64,000 nucleotides of DNA from Tritonibacter horizontis (GCF_001518015.1 NZ_LPUY01000078.1:1-64000), one strand, 5' to 3'. Shown: positions 26,735-36,924, counted from the stretch's first letter. A program made the numbers and translations. The notes: generated from the letters alone by a model not told the origin.

Positions 26735-27181
26735 ATGGACGGCATCGCTGACCAGGGGAACACGCCTCCGGCGGTTTCCGTTTTGCCCGCCCCTGCGCAG
26801 CGCGGCGGGACATCCGGCAGTGCCGCACCTGCTCCGAAGATCCGGGCGGGCATGGTCACCCTGACCAAACGGCGCGATTTTGTCGCGGCGGCGCGAGCAC
26901 GCAAGCAAGGCACCCAAAGCATGATGGTGCAGGGACGCCGTCGGGACGACGACGCCCCGTTTCGCGTTGGCTATACCTGCTCCAAGAAAGTCGGCAATGC
27001 CGTCACCCGCAACCGGGCCAAGCGCCGCCTGCGTGAAGTGGCCCGCTTGCTGCTGAAGGACCATGGGCGGCCGGGTTGGGATTATGTGCTGATCGGCCGG
27101 GCGGGCGAGACCACCACACGCCCCTTCGAGCAATTGCAGAAAGACTTCCTTTACGCCCTGCGCCGCATTCACGGCGGATGA
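26735..27181 (+). CDS. rnpA: ribonuclease P protein component
   Basis: A small basic protein of 148 residues that supports RNase P RNA in 5' maturation of tRNA. The RNR motif NRAKRRLREVARLL and the preceding RVGYTCSKKVGNAVTRN are diagnostic. The first 40 residues form a Pro/Ala-rich extension before the conserved TLTKRRDFVAAARA. The start at 26735 has GGAGG 5 nt upstream; an ATG at 26714 is possible. Confidence 0.95.
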   Translation: MDGIADQGNTPPAVSVLPAPAQRGGTSGSAAPAPKIRAGMVTLTKRRDFVAAARARKQGTQSMMVQGRRRDDDAPFRVGYTCSKKVGNAVTRNRAKRRLREVARLLLKDHGRPGWDYVLIGRAGETTTRPFEQLQKDFLYALRRIHGG

Positions 27182-27301
27182 GACCGGAACGGGGGCCTCT
27201 CCCGCCGCGGAGGGCCGCATGTCTGCGTCCATCCCGTTGGGCCCGGCGCCGCTGACGCGGCGTGGTTGCGCTGCCCCCGGCGCTCGCCTATTTCCAATGT
27301 C

Positions 27302-27577
27302 ATGCACCTGATTGCCCACCTTATCGCCCTGCCGGTTCGCGGCTACCGGCTGATTTTCAGCCCCTGGGTGGGATTCAATTGTCGCTATCAGCCGACCTGC
27401 TCTGCCTATGCGCTGGATGCGTTGGAGCGGCATGGGCCCATCCGGGGCAGCTGGCTGATGATCCGCCGGATCGGGCGATGCCATCCGCTTGGCGGATCCG
27501 GCTACGATCCGGTGCCCGGCAGCGACCCTGACCATGATCGCGCCAGCGGCAAAGGCCATCGACAGGATCGTCTGTAA
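27302..27577 (+). CDS. yidD: membrane protein insertion efficiency factor YidD
   Basis: A 91-residue protein with the YidD signature: [31 protein letters not shown], then [17 protein letters not shown] with the conserved cysteines. It is a peripheral inner-membrane factor that helps YidC. The ribosome binding site is weak; an in-frame start at 27266 adds 12 residues unlike the family. It sits in the rpmH-rnpA-yidD order, with yidC displaced about 3 kb downstream. Confidence 0.93.
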   Translation: MHLIAHLIALPVRGYRLIFSPWVGFNCRYQPTCSAYALDALERHGPIRGSWLMIRRIGRCHPLGGSGYDPVPGSDPDHDRASGKGHRQDRL

Positions 27578-27687
27578 CGCGCCTGGCGCCACCGGTGCCA
27601 TCACGACAGCGGCATTTACGATGCTTCCGGCTGCATTTGCACAGGTTTTACTTGGCAACGGCGCAGACAGGCGCTACGCGGCAAACC

Positions 27688-28575
27688 ATGCTGGACACCG
27701 ATACTGATGATATTCATCCGCTCTTTCAGGGCGCCCCCCAAACAACCGAGTTCAAAAAGCTCCGCAAACGCATCGTGCGCAACACCCGCGAAGCGATCGA
27801 GAGCTATGGCATGGTGGAGCGGCGCGAGGATGGCTCGCTTCCCAAATGGCTTGTCTGCCTGTCAGGTGGCAAGGACAGCTACACCCTTTTGGCGGTTCTC
27901 TACGAGCTGAAATGGCGCGGCCTGCTGCCGGTCGACCTGTTGGCCTGCAATCTTGACCAGGGGCAACCCGGATTTCCCGCGACTGTCTTGCCGGAGTTCC
28001 TCACCCAGCGGCAGGTGCCCCACCGGATCGAGTATCAGGACACCTATTCCATCGTGATGGACAAGATCCCGGCCGGGCGTACGTTTTGCGCCCTGTGCTC
28101 GCGTCTGCGCCGCGGCAACCTCTACCGGATTGCGCGGGAGGAGGGCTGCTCGGCGGTGGTTCTGGGCCATCACCGGGACGATATCCTTGAAACCTTCTTC
28201 ATGAACCTCTTCCACGGCGGGCGGCTTGCAACCATGCCACCGAAACTGGTCAACGAAGAGGGCGACCTGTTTCTCTATCGCCCGCTCGCCCATGTTGCGG
28301 AGGCCGATTGCGAGAAATTTGCGCGCGCGATGGATTACCCGATCATCCCCTGTGACCTTTGCGGCAGCCAGGACGGGCTGCAGCGCCAGCAGGTCAAACA
28401 GATCCTCGACGGGTGGGAATCAAACAGTCCCGGACGGCGACAGGTGATGTTCCGGGCCCTGATGAATGCGCGTCCGTCGCACCTTCTGGACCCCAAACTC
28501 TTTGATTTTGCAGGGCTGACACTTAAAAATTTCGATGATCTGACGGAATCTGAGGGAATCGCGCCTCCGCGTTAA
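27688..28575 (+). CDS. ttcA: tRNA 2-thiocytidine(32) synthetase TtcA
   Basis: The 295-residue enzyme activates C32 of certain tRNAs with ATP and inserts sulfur using an iron-sulfur cluster. The PP-loop is SGGKDS (near residue 55), and the two CxxC pairs are CALC and CDLC, as in TtcA. The C-terminus has the typical [20 protein letters not shown]. The ATG at 27688 fits the family N-terminus; upstream in-frame starts add unrelated sequence. It lies between yidD and a c-di-GMP gene, so it interrupts the common yidD-yidC order. Confidence 0.94.
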   Translation: MLDTDTDDIHPLFQGAPQTTEFKKLRKRIVRNTREAIESYGMVERREDGSLPKWLVCLSGGKDSYTLLAVLYELKWRGLLPVDLLACNLDQGQPGFPATVLPEFLTQRQVPHRIEYQDTYSIVMDKIPAGRTFCALCSRLRRGNLYRIAREEGCSAVVLGHHRDDILETFFMNLFHGGRLATMPPKLVNEEGDLFLYRPLAHVAEADCEKFARAMDYPIIPCDLCGSQDGLQRQQVKQILDGWESNSPGRRQVMFRALMNARPSHLLDPKLFDFAGLTLKNFDDLTESEGIAPPR

Positions 28576-28642
28576 CTCCCCAGTCAGACCCCGGACCTAG
28601 TCTTGGCCAGAGCCACCGGCGAAGTCGAAAGGTCCCACCGCT

Positions 28643-30187
28643 ATGAAATTCCCGAATTCACGTTTCCTAAATCGGATCAGGGACGGGATCGCACAAGTGG
28701 TTTTTGGGCCGCCAATCCTGGCCTTTCTGCCTGCTCTGACACTTGGCGCCTTCTGGTTCGGCGGCGAGACGGCGTTGCTGGCGGCGGCATTGGGTCTGCC
28801 GCTTCTGTTCGCACTGCTCGGTGGTTTTTCCCGCTCCGAGGTCCGCCCGGCCGGGCGCGACGGCCTCACCGGGCTGATGCTGTCCTCCGGTTTTGAAGCG
28901 CATGTCAAAACCGTTTTTGAGCGCACCGAAGACAGCGGCCTGAAATCCGCTCTGCTGGTCATCGAGATCGACGATTTCGACGAATTGGTCGCCGCCCACG
29001 GGCAGGACGCCGGTGATATCGTGATGCAGCGCTGCGGCGAACGGATTGGATCAGCCCTGCGGCATCGCGATACCGTCGCGCGGATCGGGCGGAACCGTTT
29101 TGCGATTTGCCTGACCCCGATTCTGCAACTGGACCTGGAACTCTGCATTCAGCTTGCCGGTCGGATCCAGGTCGCGGTCGAAGAGCCCATCGGCGTCGAT
29201 GGCACATCGCTGTTCGTTTCCTGCTCCATTGGGATGTGCCAGCGCCACCGCGCCCCCAAAGGCGCGCCGGGAAATTGGCTTGAATGCACGGTTGCGGCAC
29301 TGGATGAGGCGATCGGCGTCGGCCCGTCCAGCATTCGCGCCTATTCCAGCGACACCCCCGTCCACCTTCATCGCGGCGACGATTTGATGGAAGACGCGGC
29401 AGCGGCCCTTGAAAACGGCATGATCCAGGCCTGGTTTCAGCCACAGATCAGCACCGATACCGGCCGTGTCTCGGGGTTTGAGGCGCTGGCGCGCTGGTGT
29501 CACCCCGTCAAGGGCATGATCCCGCCCTCTGCCTTCCTGCCCGCGCTGGAGCAGGCCGGGTTGTTGCAGAAACTCAGCCAGCAAATGGTGCAACAGGCCC
29601 TCACCGCGATCAAATCCTGGGATGCCGCCGGATTGAAAGTCCCGTCCGTCGGCGTCAACTTCGCCACGGATGAGTTGCGCGACCCCGCCCTGATCAACCG
29701 CATCCGGTGGGAGCTGGACCGGTTTGGCCTCACGGCGGACCGGCTGACGGTCGAGGTTCTGGAAACCGTCATGACCGACCAACCGGACGAAGTTGTGGCG
29801 CGCAACATCACCGCGCTCGGCGAAATGGGATGTCACATCGATCTGGATGATTTTGGCACCGGCCATGCATCGATCGCCTCGGTCCGGCGGTTTCGCGTCT
29901 CTCGCATCAAGATCGACCGCTCTTTTGTGACCAAATCCGACCACGATCCGGAACAGCAAAAACTGATCGCCGCCATTCTGACCATGGCCGAACGCCTGGA
30001 GCTGAAGACCCTCGCAGAGGGTGTGGAAACCGTCGGCGAACACGCCTTGCTGGCGCAACTGGGCTGCGATCATGTTCAGGGGTTCGGGATCGGTCGCCCG
30101 ATGCCCTTCGACCAGACCCTGGATTGGGTCATCAGCCATGAGGCAAAGCTTCAGGACGCTCCCTTGATCGGCCGCCAGCGGCACTGA
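28643..30187 (+). CDS. EAL-domain c-di-GMP phosphodiesterase with degenerate GGDEF
   Basis: This 514-residue protein has two hydrophobic N-terminal segments (about 20-62), a GGDEF-fold domain (about 75-235) and a C-terminal EAL domain (about 255-500). The GGDEF signature is replaced by GRNRF, so diguanylate cyclase activity is unlikely. The EAL domain keeps EALARW, EVLETV, DLDDFGTG, KIDRSFV and KTLAEGVET, which supply metal and catalytic residues, so it should hydrolyse c-di-GMP. The degenerate GGDEF domain may bind GTP and activate the EAL domain. The gene stands alone between ttcA and yidC and is followed by a hexanucleotide repeat. Confidence 0.92.
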   Translation: MKFPNSRFLNRIRDGIAQVVFGPPILAFLPALTLGAFWFGGETALLAAALGLPLLFALLGGFSRSEVRPAGRDGLTGLMLSSGFEAHVKTVFERTEDSGLKSALLVIEIDDFDELVAAHGQDAGDIVMQRCGERIGSALRHRDTVARIGRNRFAICLTPILQLDLELCIQLAGRIQVAVEEPIGVDGTSLFVSCSIGMCQRHRAPKGAPGNWLECTVAALDEAIGVGPSSIRAYSSDTPVHLHRGDDLMEDAAAALENGMIQAWFQPQISTDTGRVSGFEALARWCHPVKGMIPPSAFLPALEQAGLLQKLSQQMVQQALTAIKSWDAAGLKVPSVGVNFATDELRDPALINRIRWELDRFGLTADRLTVEVLETVMTDQPDEVVARNITALGEMGCHIDLDDFGTGHASIASVRRFRVSRIKIDRSFVTKSDHDPEQQKLIAAILTMAERLELKTLAEGVETVGEHALLAQLGCDHVQGFGIGRPMPFDQTLDWVISHEAKLQDAPLIGRQRH

Positions 30188-30602
<415 letters not shown>

Positions 30603-32423
30603 ATGGACGATCAGAACAAGAATCTACTTCTCGCAACTGCCCTGAGCGCGGTGGTTCTCCTCGGCTGGTACGCCTTCTTTCCGCCGCCGGAAACGGCTCC
30701 GGAACCAGGTGTCGAGATCAGCGAGACCGCGCCCCAGACCGGCGCCACGGGCACGCCTGCCACCGCGCCAAGCGCGGGCATCGCCGCCAGCGAAGGCGCG
30801 GCCGGGCTTGTGACCCAGGATCCACAGGACGCGCCGCGACTGTCGATCGACACCCCCCGTGTGGTGGGCTCGATCTCGCTTCTCGGCGGCCGGATCGACG
30901 ATCTGCAGCTGAAAGATTACCGTGAAACTCAGGACGACGATTCGCCCATCGTGACGCTGCTCTCTCCCGCCGGTCAGCCCAATGCCTATTACGCGTTGTT
31001 TGGCTGGGCGCCTGGAACCGGGCTTGGCATCGACGACGTGCCCGGCGCCAACACCCTGTGGCAGGCCGCCGAGGGCGCAACCCTGACGCCCGACAGTCCG
31101 GTCACCCTGACCTGGGACAATGGCAAGGGCCTGACCTTTGCGCGTGAGATTTCGATTGATGAGGACTACATGTTCTCGGTTTCGCAATCGGTCACCAACA
31201 CCAGAGATGCCTCGGTGGCGCTCGCCCCTTACGGCACGCTCGCGCGCCACGGCGAACCTGCGAACCTGGAGAATTTCTTCATTCTCCACGAGGGCGTCGT
31301 CGGCATGGCCGATGGCGAATTGTCCGAGATCGACTATGACGACATGACCGACCTCGATCCCGACCCGCGCGATGGCTCGCGTGCGCAGGTGACCGCCGTG
31401 ACCGAAAACGGCTGGATCGGATTTACAGGTCACTACTGGATGTCCACGCTGATCCCCGCGCCCGGTGATGCCTTCCGCGCGATTGCCAAATACGACGAAC
31501 GCCGCGACATCTACCAGACCGACGTGGTGCTGCCGACCGTGACGCTGGCGGCGGGCGAAAGCACCAGCGCCAACACCCAGCTCTTTGCCGGGGCCAAGGA
31601 ATGGGCCGCGATCCGCGACTACGAACGCGGCGGCATCGAAGGCTTCCTCGACAGCATCGACTGGGGCTGGTTCTTCTTCTTCACCAAGCCGATCTTTGCC
31701 GTGCTGCACTGGCTGAATGCCGCCATCGGCAACATGGGTGTGGCGATCATCGCGCTGACCTTCCTGTTGAAAATCCTTGTGTTCCCGCTGGCCTACAAGT
31801 CCTACGCCTCCATGGCGCGGATGAAGGAATTGCAGCCCGAGATGGAAAAACTGCGCGAACGCGCAGGCGATGACCGTCAAAAGGTCCAGAAGGAGATGAT
31901 GGAGCTCTACAAGCGGGAAAAAGTGAACCCGGCTGCGGGCTGTTTGCCGATCCTGATCCAGATCCCGATCTTCTTTTCGCTCTACAAAGTGATCTTCGTC
32001 ACGCTTGAACTGCGCCATTCGGCCTTTTTTGGCCCCTTCAGCGATCTGTCCGCGCCTGATCCGACCTCCTTGTTCAACCTCTTCGGGTTGCTGCCCTGGG
32101 GGGCACCGGCACCGGATTCGATCCTGGCCCTGGCGTTCATCGGCATCCTGCCGATCCTGCTGGGGATTTCCATGTGGCTGCAGCAAAAGCTGAACCCGGC
32201 CCCGACGGATGAAACCCAGGCGCTGATCTTTGCCTGGATGCCTTGGGTCTTCATGTTCATGCTGGGCGGCTTTGCTTCCGGGCTGGTGGTGTACTGGATC
32301 ACCAACAACGTGATCACCTTCTCGCAACAGTACCTGATCATGCGCAGCCACGGCTATTCGCCGGATGTGTTCGGCAACATCCGCAAAAGCTTCAAGCGCA
32401 AAGAAAAAAACGCCGAAAAGTAA
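30603..32423 (+). CDS. yidC: membrane protein insertase YidC
   Basis: The 606-residue insertase places proteins into the inner membrane, alone or with SecYEG. TM1 (about 8-24) is followed by a Thr/Pro/Ala-rich linker and the large periplasmic beta-domain (about 75-350). The conserved insertase core begins at WGWFFFFTKPIFAVLHWLN, continues through the cytoplasmic coiled-coil loop (MARMKELQPEMEKLRERAG) and PAAGCLPILIQIPIFFSLYKVI, and ends in a basic tail. The ATG at 30603 has GAGGTGG upstream. A strong hairpin terminator follows. Confidence 0.97.
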   Translation: MDDQNKNLLLATALSAVVLLGWYAFFPPPETAPEPGVEISETAPQTGATGTPATAPSAGIAASEGAAGLVTQDPQDAPRLSIDTPRVVGSISLLGGRIDDLQLKDYRETQDDDSPIVTLLSPAGQPNAYYALFGWAPGTGLGIDDVPGANTLWQAAEGATLTPDSPVTLTWDNGKGLTFAREISIDEDYMFSVSQSVTNTRDASVALAPYGTLARHGEPANLENFFILHEGVVGMADGELSEIDYDDMTDLDPDPRDGSRAQVTAVTENGWIGFTGHYWMSTLIPAPGDAFRAIAKYDERRDIYQTDVVLPTVTLAAGESTSANTQLFAGAKEWAAIRDYERGGIEGFLDSIDWGWFFFFTKPIFAVLHWLNAAIGNMGVAIIALTFLLKILVFPLAYKSYASMARMKELQPEMEKLRERAGDDRQKVQKEMMELYKREKVNPAAGCLPILIQIPIFFSLYKVIFVTLELRHSAFFGPFSDLSAPDPTSLFNLFGLLPWGAPAPDSILALAFIGILPILLGISMWLQQKLNPAPTDETQALIFAWMPWVFMFMLGGFASGLVVYWITNNVITFSQQYLIMRSHGYSPDVFGNIRKSFKRKEKNAEK

Positions 32424-32442
32424 CGCTTTTACGCAGGACCTG

Positions 32443-32470
32443 AAATGCCGCGCCCTCTGCGCGGCATTTT
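32443..32470 (+). terminator. Rho-independent terminator after yidC
   Basis: AAATGCCGCGC (32443-32453) pairs with GCGCGGCATTT (32459-32469) around a 5-nt loop, ending in TTTT. It lies 20 nt past the yidC stop. Confidence 0.8.
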
Positions 32471-32534
32471 CCATTGTGACCCTGACTGCGCCAATGGTAG
32501 TTAGGGCCTAACCGCCAGTCATAAGGCCACCCCG

Positions 32535-33185
32535 ATGCAACTGCCCTTTCCGCTCGCTGAAGAACCCGACACATTTGCCCTGGAAACCGGGCGCAAGCTG
32601 TTTGCCGGGCAGTCGGAATTCCTGAAGGGCGTGGTCGCCATGTCCGGCCTGCCCCCTGCCGACCGGATCGAGGTCTGCTTTGCCGGACGGTCGAACGTCG
32701 GGAAATCGTCGCTGATCAATGCGCTGACCGGGACCAAAGGCGTCGCGCGGGCCTCCAACACGCCGGGGCGCACGCAGGAGATCAACTTTTTTGTGCAAAG
32801 CCCCGAACTCTACCTCGTCGACCTGCCCGGCTATGGCTATGCCAATGCGCCGCTCGCCGTTGTGGAAAAGTGGCAAAAGCTGCTCAAGCAATATCTGTCG
32901 GGCCGTCAGACCCTGCGCCGCGCCTTTGTGCTGATCGACAGCCGCCACGGCGTCAAATCCGTCGACGAAGAAATCATGTCGCTGCTTGATAGCGCCGCCG
33001 TCACTTTTCAGGTGGTCATGACCAAGGCTGACAAGGTCAAGGAAAAGGACCGCGCGAAAGTTCTGGAACAGGTGCGCGCGGCGCTGTCCAAACACGCGGC
33101 CGCCTATCCCGAACTGGTGCTGACGTCGTCAGAAAAAGGCGACGGCATCGCGACCCTGCGATCCATCATCGCGCATCTGGACTAG
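32535..33185 (+). CDS. engB: ribosome biogenesis GTPase EngB (YihA/YsxC)
   Basis: This 216-residue GTPase is required for large-subunit assembly. G1 is GRSNVGKSSLINAL, G2 lies around NTPGRTQEINFF, G3 is DLPGYGYA and G4 is TKADK, all intact. AAGG lies 8 nt before the ATG. It follows the yidC terminator, so it has its own promoter. The next open frame begins immediately after its TAG stop in the same reading frame. Confidence 0.96.
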   Translation: MQLPFPLAEEPDTFALETGRKLFAGQSEFLKGVVAMSGLPPADRIEVCFAGRSNVGKSSLINALTGTKGVARASNTPGRTQEINFFVQSPELYLVDLPGYGYANAPLAVVEKWQKLLKQYLSGRQTLRRAFVLIDSRHGVKSVDEEIMSLLDSAAVTFQVVMTKADKVKEKDRAKVLEQVRAALSKHAAAYPELVLTSSEKGDGIATLRSIIAHLD

Positions 33186-33188
33186 GTT

Positions 33189-33563
33189 CTGAAACGGCTG
33201 GTTCCATATCTTGGCCTGCTGGCCATTGTCCTGGCCGGGCTGATCCCCGCAGGCTGGATGCCGTCGAGTGATCAGGACGGCAAGGTGCTGCTGGTACTTT
33301 GTACCGGCGATGGCCCCCAAGAACGCTGGGTGTCCCTGGACGACAGCGACCCGCAGCAATCCCCCGTCCCGCAAGACGACCACCAGAGCGACGCGCAGAG
33401 CTGTTCGTTCGGGCTCTATGGTCCGGTTGCCTTTGTGCCCGGTGAACGCCCCCTGCCGCTGATGGGGCGCGAGCAGGACCTGTGGTTCCGCGCCCCCTTC
33501 ACCCACCACACAGCCGGGTTTTACTGGCAATATGACGCCCGCGGCCCGCCCGCCCTCTCCTGA
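33189..33563 (+). CDS. DUF2946-like exported protein with no canonical start codon
   Basis: The encoded chain of about 124 residues begins with a hydrophobic, signal-like segment (KRLVPYLGLLAIVLAGLIP) and continues with PAGWMP, LCTGDG and a second cysteine in SCSFG. This layout resembles DUF2946 proteins, often found beside copper-responsive genes. In this frame there is no ATG, GTG or TTG between the engB stop (33183-33185) and the ATG at 33258, which would delete the signal segment. A CTG at 33189 would keep it. Possibilities are a CTG start coupled to engB termination, readthrough of the TAG, or a sequence error. The PepSY gene follows after 71 bp. Confidence 0.6.
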   Translation: MKRLVPYLGLLAIVLAGLIPAGWMPSSDQDGKVLLVLCTGDGPQERWVSLDDSDPQQSPVPQDDHQSDAQSCSFGLYGPVAFVPGERPLPLMGREQDLWFRAPFTHHTAGFYWQYDARGPPALS

Positions 33564-33634
33564 CCCATCGTTGAACCCCTTCTGATGACGCGGACCCTTC
33601 GGGGCCGCATTTCCTCTGGTCTGGAGAATTTCCA

Positions 33635-35047
33635 ATGGCAAACAGCCAAACCGTCGGCGCGGACCACAGCTCCGCCGCCAAAAACCTGTCGCAAAAGTTT
33701 TATTTCGCCGCCTGGCGCTGGCATTTCTACGCCGGGCTATACGTGATCCCGTTTCTGATCATGCTGGCCATCACCGGTCTCAGCATGATGTATATCTCCG
33801 TCTTTGACGGCCGGGACGGGGAATATGTCTCCGTTCCTGTTGGCGAAACCGTGCAGCCCATCGCGGTGCAGACGCAGGCCGCGCTGGAGGCAATGCCCGG
33901 ATCGACCCTGGTCGAGTGGATCGGCCCCAAGGCCGAGGATCGCGCTGCCGTGGTGCGTGTCGCCGTCGAGGGGGGCAACCGGATGATCGCAGTTGATCCC
34001 TATTCCGCCGATGTGGTGGAGACCTGGGACCGCCGGGCCGGCTGGTACGATTTTCTGCAGGACATCCACGGCACGCTGCTGATCGGCACCACCGGAGACC
34101 GGATGATCGAGATTGCCGCCGGGCTGGCCATCGTGCTGGTTCTGACCGGTCTCTACCTCTGGTGGCCGCGCGACGATTGGAAATCGGCCTTTGTGCCGCG
34201 TCTGGCCGCCAGGGGACGTGCCCTGTGGAAGAGCCTTCATGCGGTGGTCGGGGTCTATATCTCCATCCTGCTGGTGTTGTTCCTGCTCTCCGGCCTGTCC
34301 TGGGCCGGGATCTGGGGCGAACGCTTCGTGCAGGCCTGGTCCACCTTCCCGGCGCAGAAATGGGAGGCCGTCCCGCTGTCGGACACCACCCACGCCGGTC
34401 ATATGAACCACGGTGCCACCAAGGACGTGCCCTGGGCACTGGAACAGACCCTGATGCCGGAATCCGGCTCTGACGCCGGTCTCACCGGCCTGCCCGAAGG
34501 CACCCCCGTCACGGGCGACAGTATCGCCGCGCTGGCCCGCGCCCTGGGCTATGAGGGTCGCTTCCGGATCGTGTTTCCACGCGACGACGCGGGCGTCTAT
34601 ACCATCAATCAGGACAGCATGAGCAACGACAGCCATTGCCCCACCTGTGACCGCACGGTGCATATCGACCAGTTCACCGGCAAGATCCTCGCCGATGTGG
34701 GCTTTGCCGATTATTCGCTGGCGGGCAAGTCCATGGCCGTGGGCATCGCCCTGCACGAGGGCGACATGGGGCTGTGGAACATTGTGCTGAACACGCTGTT
34801 CTGCCTGTCGGTGATCTTTGTCTGCGTCTCCGGCGTGGTCATGTGGGTGAAACGCCGGCCGAGCCGCGCAGGCCGCCTGTCGGCGCCGCCGCTTCCGGCT
34901 GATCTGCCGTTCTGGAAAGGAGCTGTGTTGATCGGCCTGTTCACCTCCCTCGCCTTTCCGCTGGTGGGGATAACCCTCCTGGCGGTGCTGGCGCTGGACG
35001 TTCTGTTGCTGTCCAACCTGCCCCTGCTGAAACGCGCTGTCAGCTGA
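33635..35047 (+). CDS. PepSY-associated TM-domain protein
   Basis: This 470-residue membrane protein starts with the family motif WRWHFYAGLYVIPFLIMLAITG (TM1, about 28-50). It has further TM segments at about 158-178, 205-230, 380-405 and 430-460, and two extracytoplasmic loops. The second loop is rich in His and Met (HAGHMNHG) and has SHCPTC, suggesting metal contact. PepSY_TM proteins often accompany siderophore, haem or copper uptake and some act as ferric or cupric reductases; the role here is not proved. GGAG precedes the start. The upstream DUF2946-like gene supports a copper-related unit. Confidence 0.87.
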   Translation: MANSQTVGADHSSAAKNLSQKFYFAAWRWHFYAGLYVIPFLIMLAITGLSMMYISVFDGRDGEYVSVPVGETVQPIAVQTQAALEAMPGSTLVEWIGPKAEDRAAVVRVAVEGGNRMIAVDPYSADVVETWDRRAGWYDFLQDIHGTLLIGTTGDRMIEIAAGLAIVLVLTGLYLWWPRDDWKSAFVPRLAARGRALWKSLHAVVGVYISILLVLFLLSGLSWAGIWGERFVQAWSTFPAQKWEAVPLSDTTHAGHMNHGATKDVPWALEQTLMPESGSDAGLTGLPEGTPVTGDSIAALARALGYEGRFRIVFPRDDAGVYTINQDSMSNDSHCPTCDRTVHIDQFTGKILADVGFADYSLAGKSMAVGIALHEGDMGLWNIVLNTLFCLSVIFVCVSGVVMWVKRRPSRAGRLSAPPLPADLPFWKGAVLIGLFTSLAFPLVGITLLAVLALDVLLLSNLPLLKRAVS

Positions 35048-35090
35048 TGATCCTGCTTCCGCGGCCCCCTCTGGCTGCGGAAGCCTCGCC

Positions 35091-35822
35091 TCAGACGTGT
35101 TGACCGCCGTTCACTTCGATTTCGGTCCCGGAGATATAAGAGCTTTGTTCCGAGCACAGGAAATAGATCGCATCGGCAACCTCTGATGGCTGGCCCAGCC
35201 GCCGCATCGGCAGTTGATCGACGATTTTCTCGGTGCCGGGGCTCAGGATCGCCGTCTCCACCTCGCCGGGCGCGATGGCGTTGACGCGCACCCCCAGTGG
35301 CCCGAAATCATGCGCCATCTCTCGCGTCAGCGCCGCCAAGGCGGCCTTGGACGTGGAATAGGCCGCACCGGCAAAGGGATGCACCCGGCTGCCTGCTATC
35401 GAGGTGACGTTGACAACCGCGCCTTTTGCCGCCGCCAGTTCGTCCCGCAATCCTCGAGCCAGCACGACCGAGGCAAAGAAATTCACGTGAAAGACCTTGG
35501 CCCAATCCATCAGGTCAGTGGTCAGAGTGCTCAGCCTTTCGCCGTTAGGCCCCTTGGGGGAGATCCCAGCGTTGTTGACCAGCGCATCCAGTTTGCCATC
35601 ATCCAGCCGGTCCTGGATCGCCCCCACCGCATTGATGGTATCCGACGGATCCGACAGGTCGAGCTGCACGTGATTCTCTTCGCCACCGCCCCAGGGGCAC
35701 TCCTTGGGGAAAGGATGACGCGAACAGGTGATGACGCGCCAGCCTTCGGCGTTGAACCGACGCACGGTTGCATGACCAATTCCCCGGCTGGCTCCGGTCA
35801 GAAGCAAGGTTTTCCGGCGCAT
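35091..35822 (-). CDS. short-chain dehydrogenase/reductase (FabG-like)
   Basis: This 243-residue classical SDR has GASRGIG (cofactor), NNAG, the catalytic Ser in NVTSIAGS, and YSTSK giving Tyr/Lys. The C-terminus ends GGQHV in the FabG manner. AGGA lies 8 nt before the ATG at 35822; in-frame extension upstream would run into the divergent argB region and is rejected. The substrate is unknown. It converges with the PepSY gene and is divergent from argB across 165 bp. Confidence 0.88.
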   Translation of the reverse strand: MRRKTLLLTGASRGIGHATVRRFNAEGWRVITCSRHPFPKECPWGGGEENHVQLDLSDPSDTINAVGAIQDRLDDGKLDALVNNAGISPKGPNGERLSTLTTDLMDWAKVFHVNFFASVVLARGLRDELAAAKGAVVNVTSIAGSRVHPFAGAAYSTSKAALAALTREMAHDFGPLGVRVNAIAPGEVETAILSPGTEKIVDQLPMRRLGQPSEVADAIYFLCSEQSSYISGTEIEVNGGQHV

Positions 35823-35987
35823 GAAGCAGGTCCTTTCACGGTATTTCTGCACCTGCAACACTAGCACCACAGTCTGGCGCCGCAATGGGGCGACGCCGAT
35901 CCTCCCCTTGGCAGGCGGCAGAGAAATGCGTAACACCCCTATGACACCCCGCGCCCGGCTTCCGGGCCGCCTCAGGACCTGACAGCG

Positions 35988-36848
35988 ATGAAGACCCGAG
36001 ACATGAACCGCGACTGGATTGCCACTGCCGAAACCCTTTCGAGCGCCCTGCCCTATTTGCAGCGCTACGATGACGCCATCGTGGTGATCAAGCTCGGCGG
36101 CCACGCCATGGGCAGCGACGAAGGCATGGAGAGCTTTGCCCGCGATGTGGTGCTGCTGCGCCAGGTCGGGGTCAATCCGGTCATCGTCCATGGCGGTGGT
36201 CCGATGATCAATTCGCTGCTTGATCGGCTGCAGATCAAATCCGATTTCGTCAACGGCAAGCGCGTCACCGACAAGGCCACCATGGAAGTGGTGGAGATGG
36301 TGCTTTCCGGTATGGTCAACAAACGCATCGTTCAGGCAATCAATGCCCAGGGCGGCAGGGGCATCGGCCTATCGGGTAAGGATGCCAACCTGATCACCTG
36401 CGAAATGACCGACCCCGCGCTGGGATTTGTCGGCAGCCCGTCCAAGGTCAATGACGAGATGCTGCGCAACCTGTTCGAAAAGGAATTCATCCCGGTGATT
36501 GCACCGATCGGCGCCGGGCTTGAGGGCGAGACCTTCAATATCAACGGCGACACGGCAGCCGGGGCGGTTGCTGCCGCGCTCAAGGCTGACCGGCTGCTGT
36601 TGCTGACGGATGTCGCCGGCGTCAAGAACGCCCAGGGCGTCGTGGTGACGGAGTTGACCGCCGCCGACGTCGAAGCCATGACCGCAGAGGGCGTCATCGC
36701 CGGCGGCATGATCCCCAAGACCGAAACCGCGGTGAACGCCGTGCGTGGCGGCGTGCGGGCCTGTACCATCGTCGATGGGCGGGTGCCCAACGCGGTGCTG
36801 CTGGAACTGTTCACCGACCACGGTGCCGGGTCGATGATTCGCGGCTAG
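35988..36848 (+). CDS. argB: acetylglutamate kinase
   Basis: The 286-residue enzyme phosphorylates N-acetyl-L-glutamate, the second step of arginine synthesis. Motifs seen are [34 protein letters not shown] and GGMIPKTE, covering the nucleotide and substrate sites. The ATG at 35988 has AGGA about 10 nt upstream; an ATG at 36003 is an alternative. The N-terminal extension of about 15 residues before the kinase core is of the kind that mediates hexamer formation in arginine-sensitive enzymes. Confidence 0.96.
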   Translation: MKTRDMNRDWIATAETLSSALPYLQRYDDAIVVIKLGGHAMGSDEGMESFARDVVLLRQVGVNPVIVHGGGPMINSLLDRLQIKSDFVNGKRVTDKATMEVVEMVLSGMVNKRIVQAINAQGGRGIGLSGKDANLITCEMTDPALGFVGSPSKVNDEMLRNLFEKEFIPVIAPIGAGLEGETFNINGDTAAGAVAAALKADRLLLLTDVAGVKNAQGVVVTELTAADVEAMTAEGVIAGGMIPKTETAVNAVRGGVRACTIVDGRVPNAVLLELFTDHGAGSMIRG

Positions 36849-36924
36849 GCAGAGGCCACTATCCGCCTGCATCGGCCATCACTGACCGCTTGCCAAGCGT
36901 CGCGCCATGCGCCTAGCTGGCCCC

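Noticed and set aside
26402-27658. 418-codon minus-strand frame across rpmH, rnpA and yidD
   Set aside because: It covers three unmistakable plus-strand genes; shadow frame.
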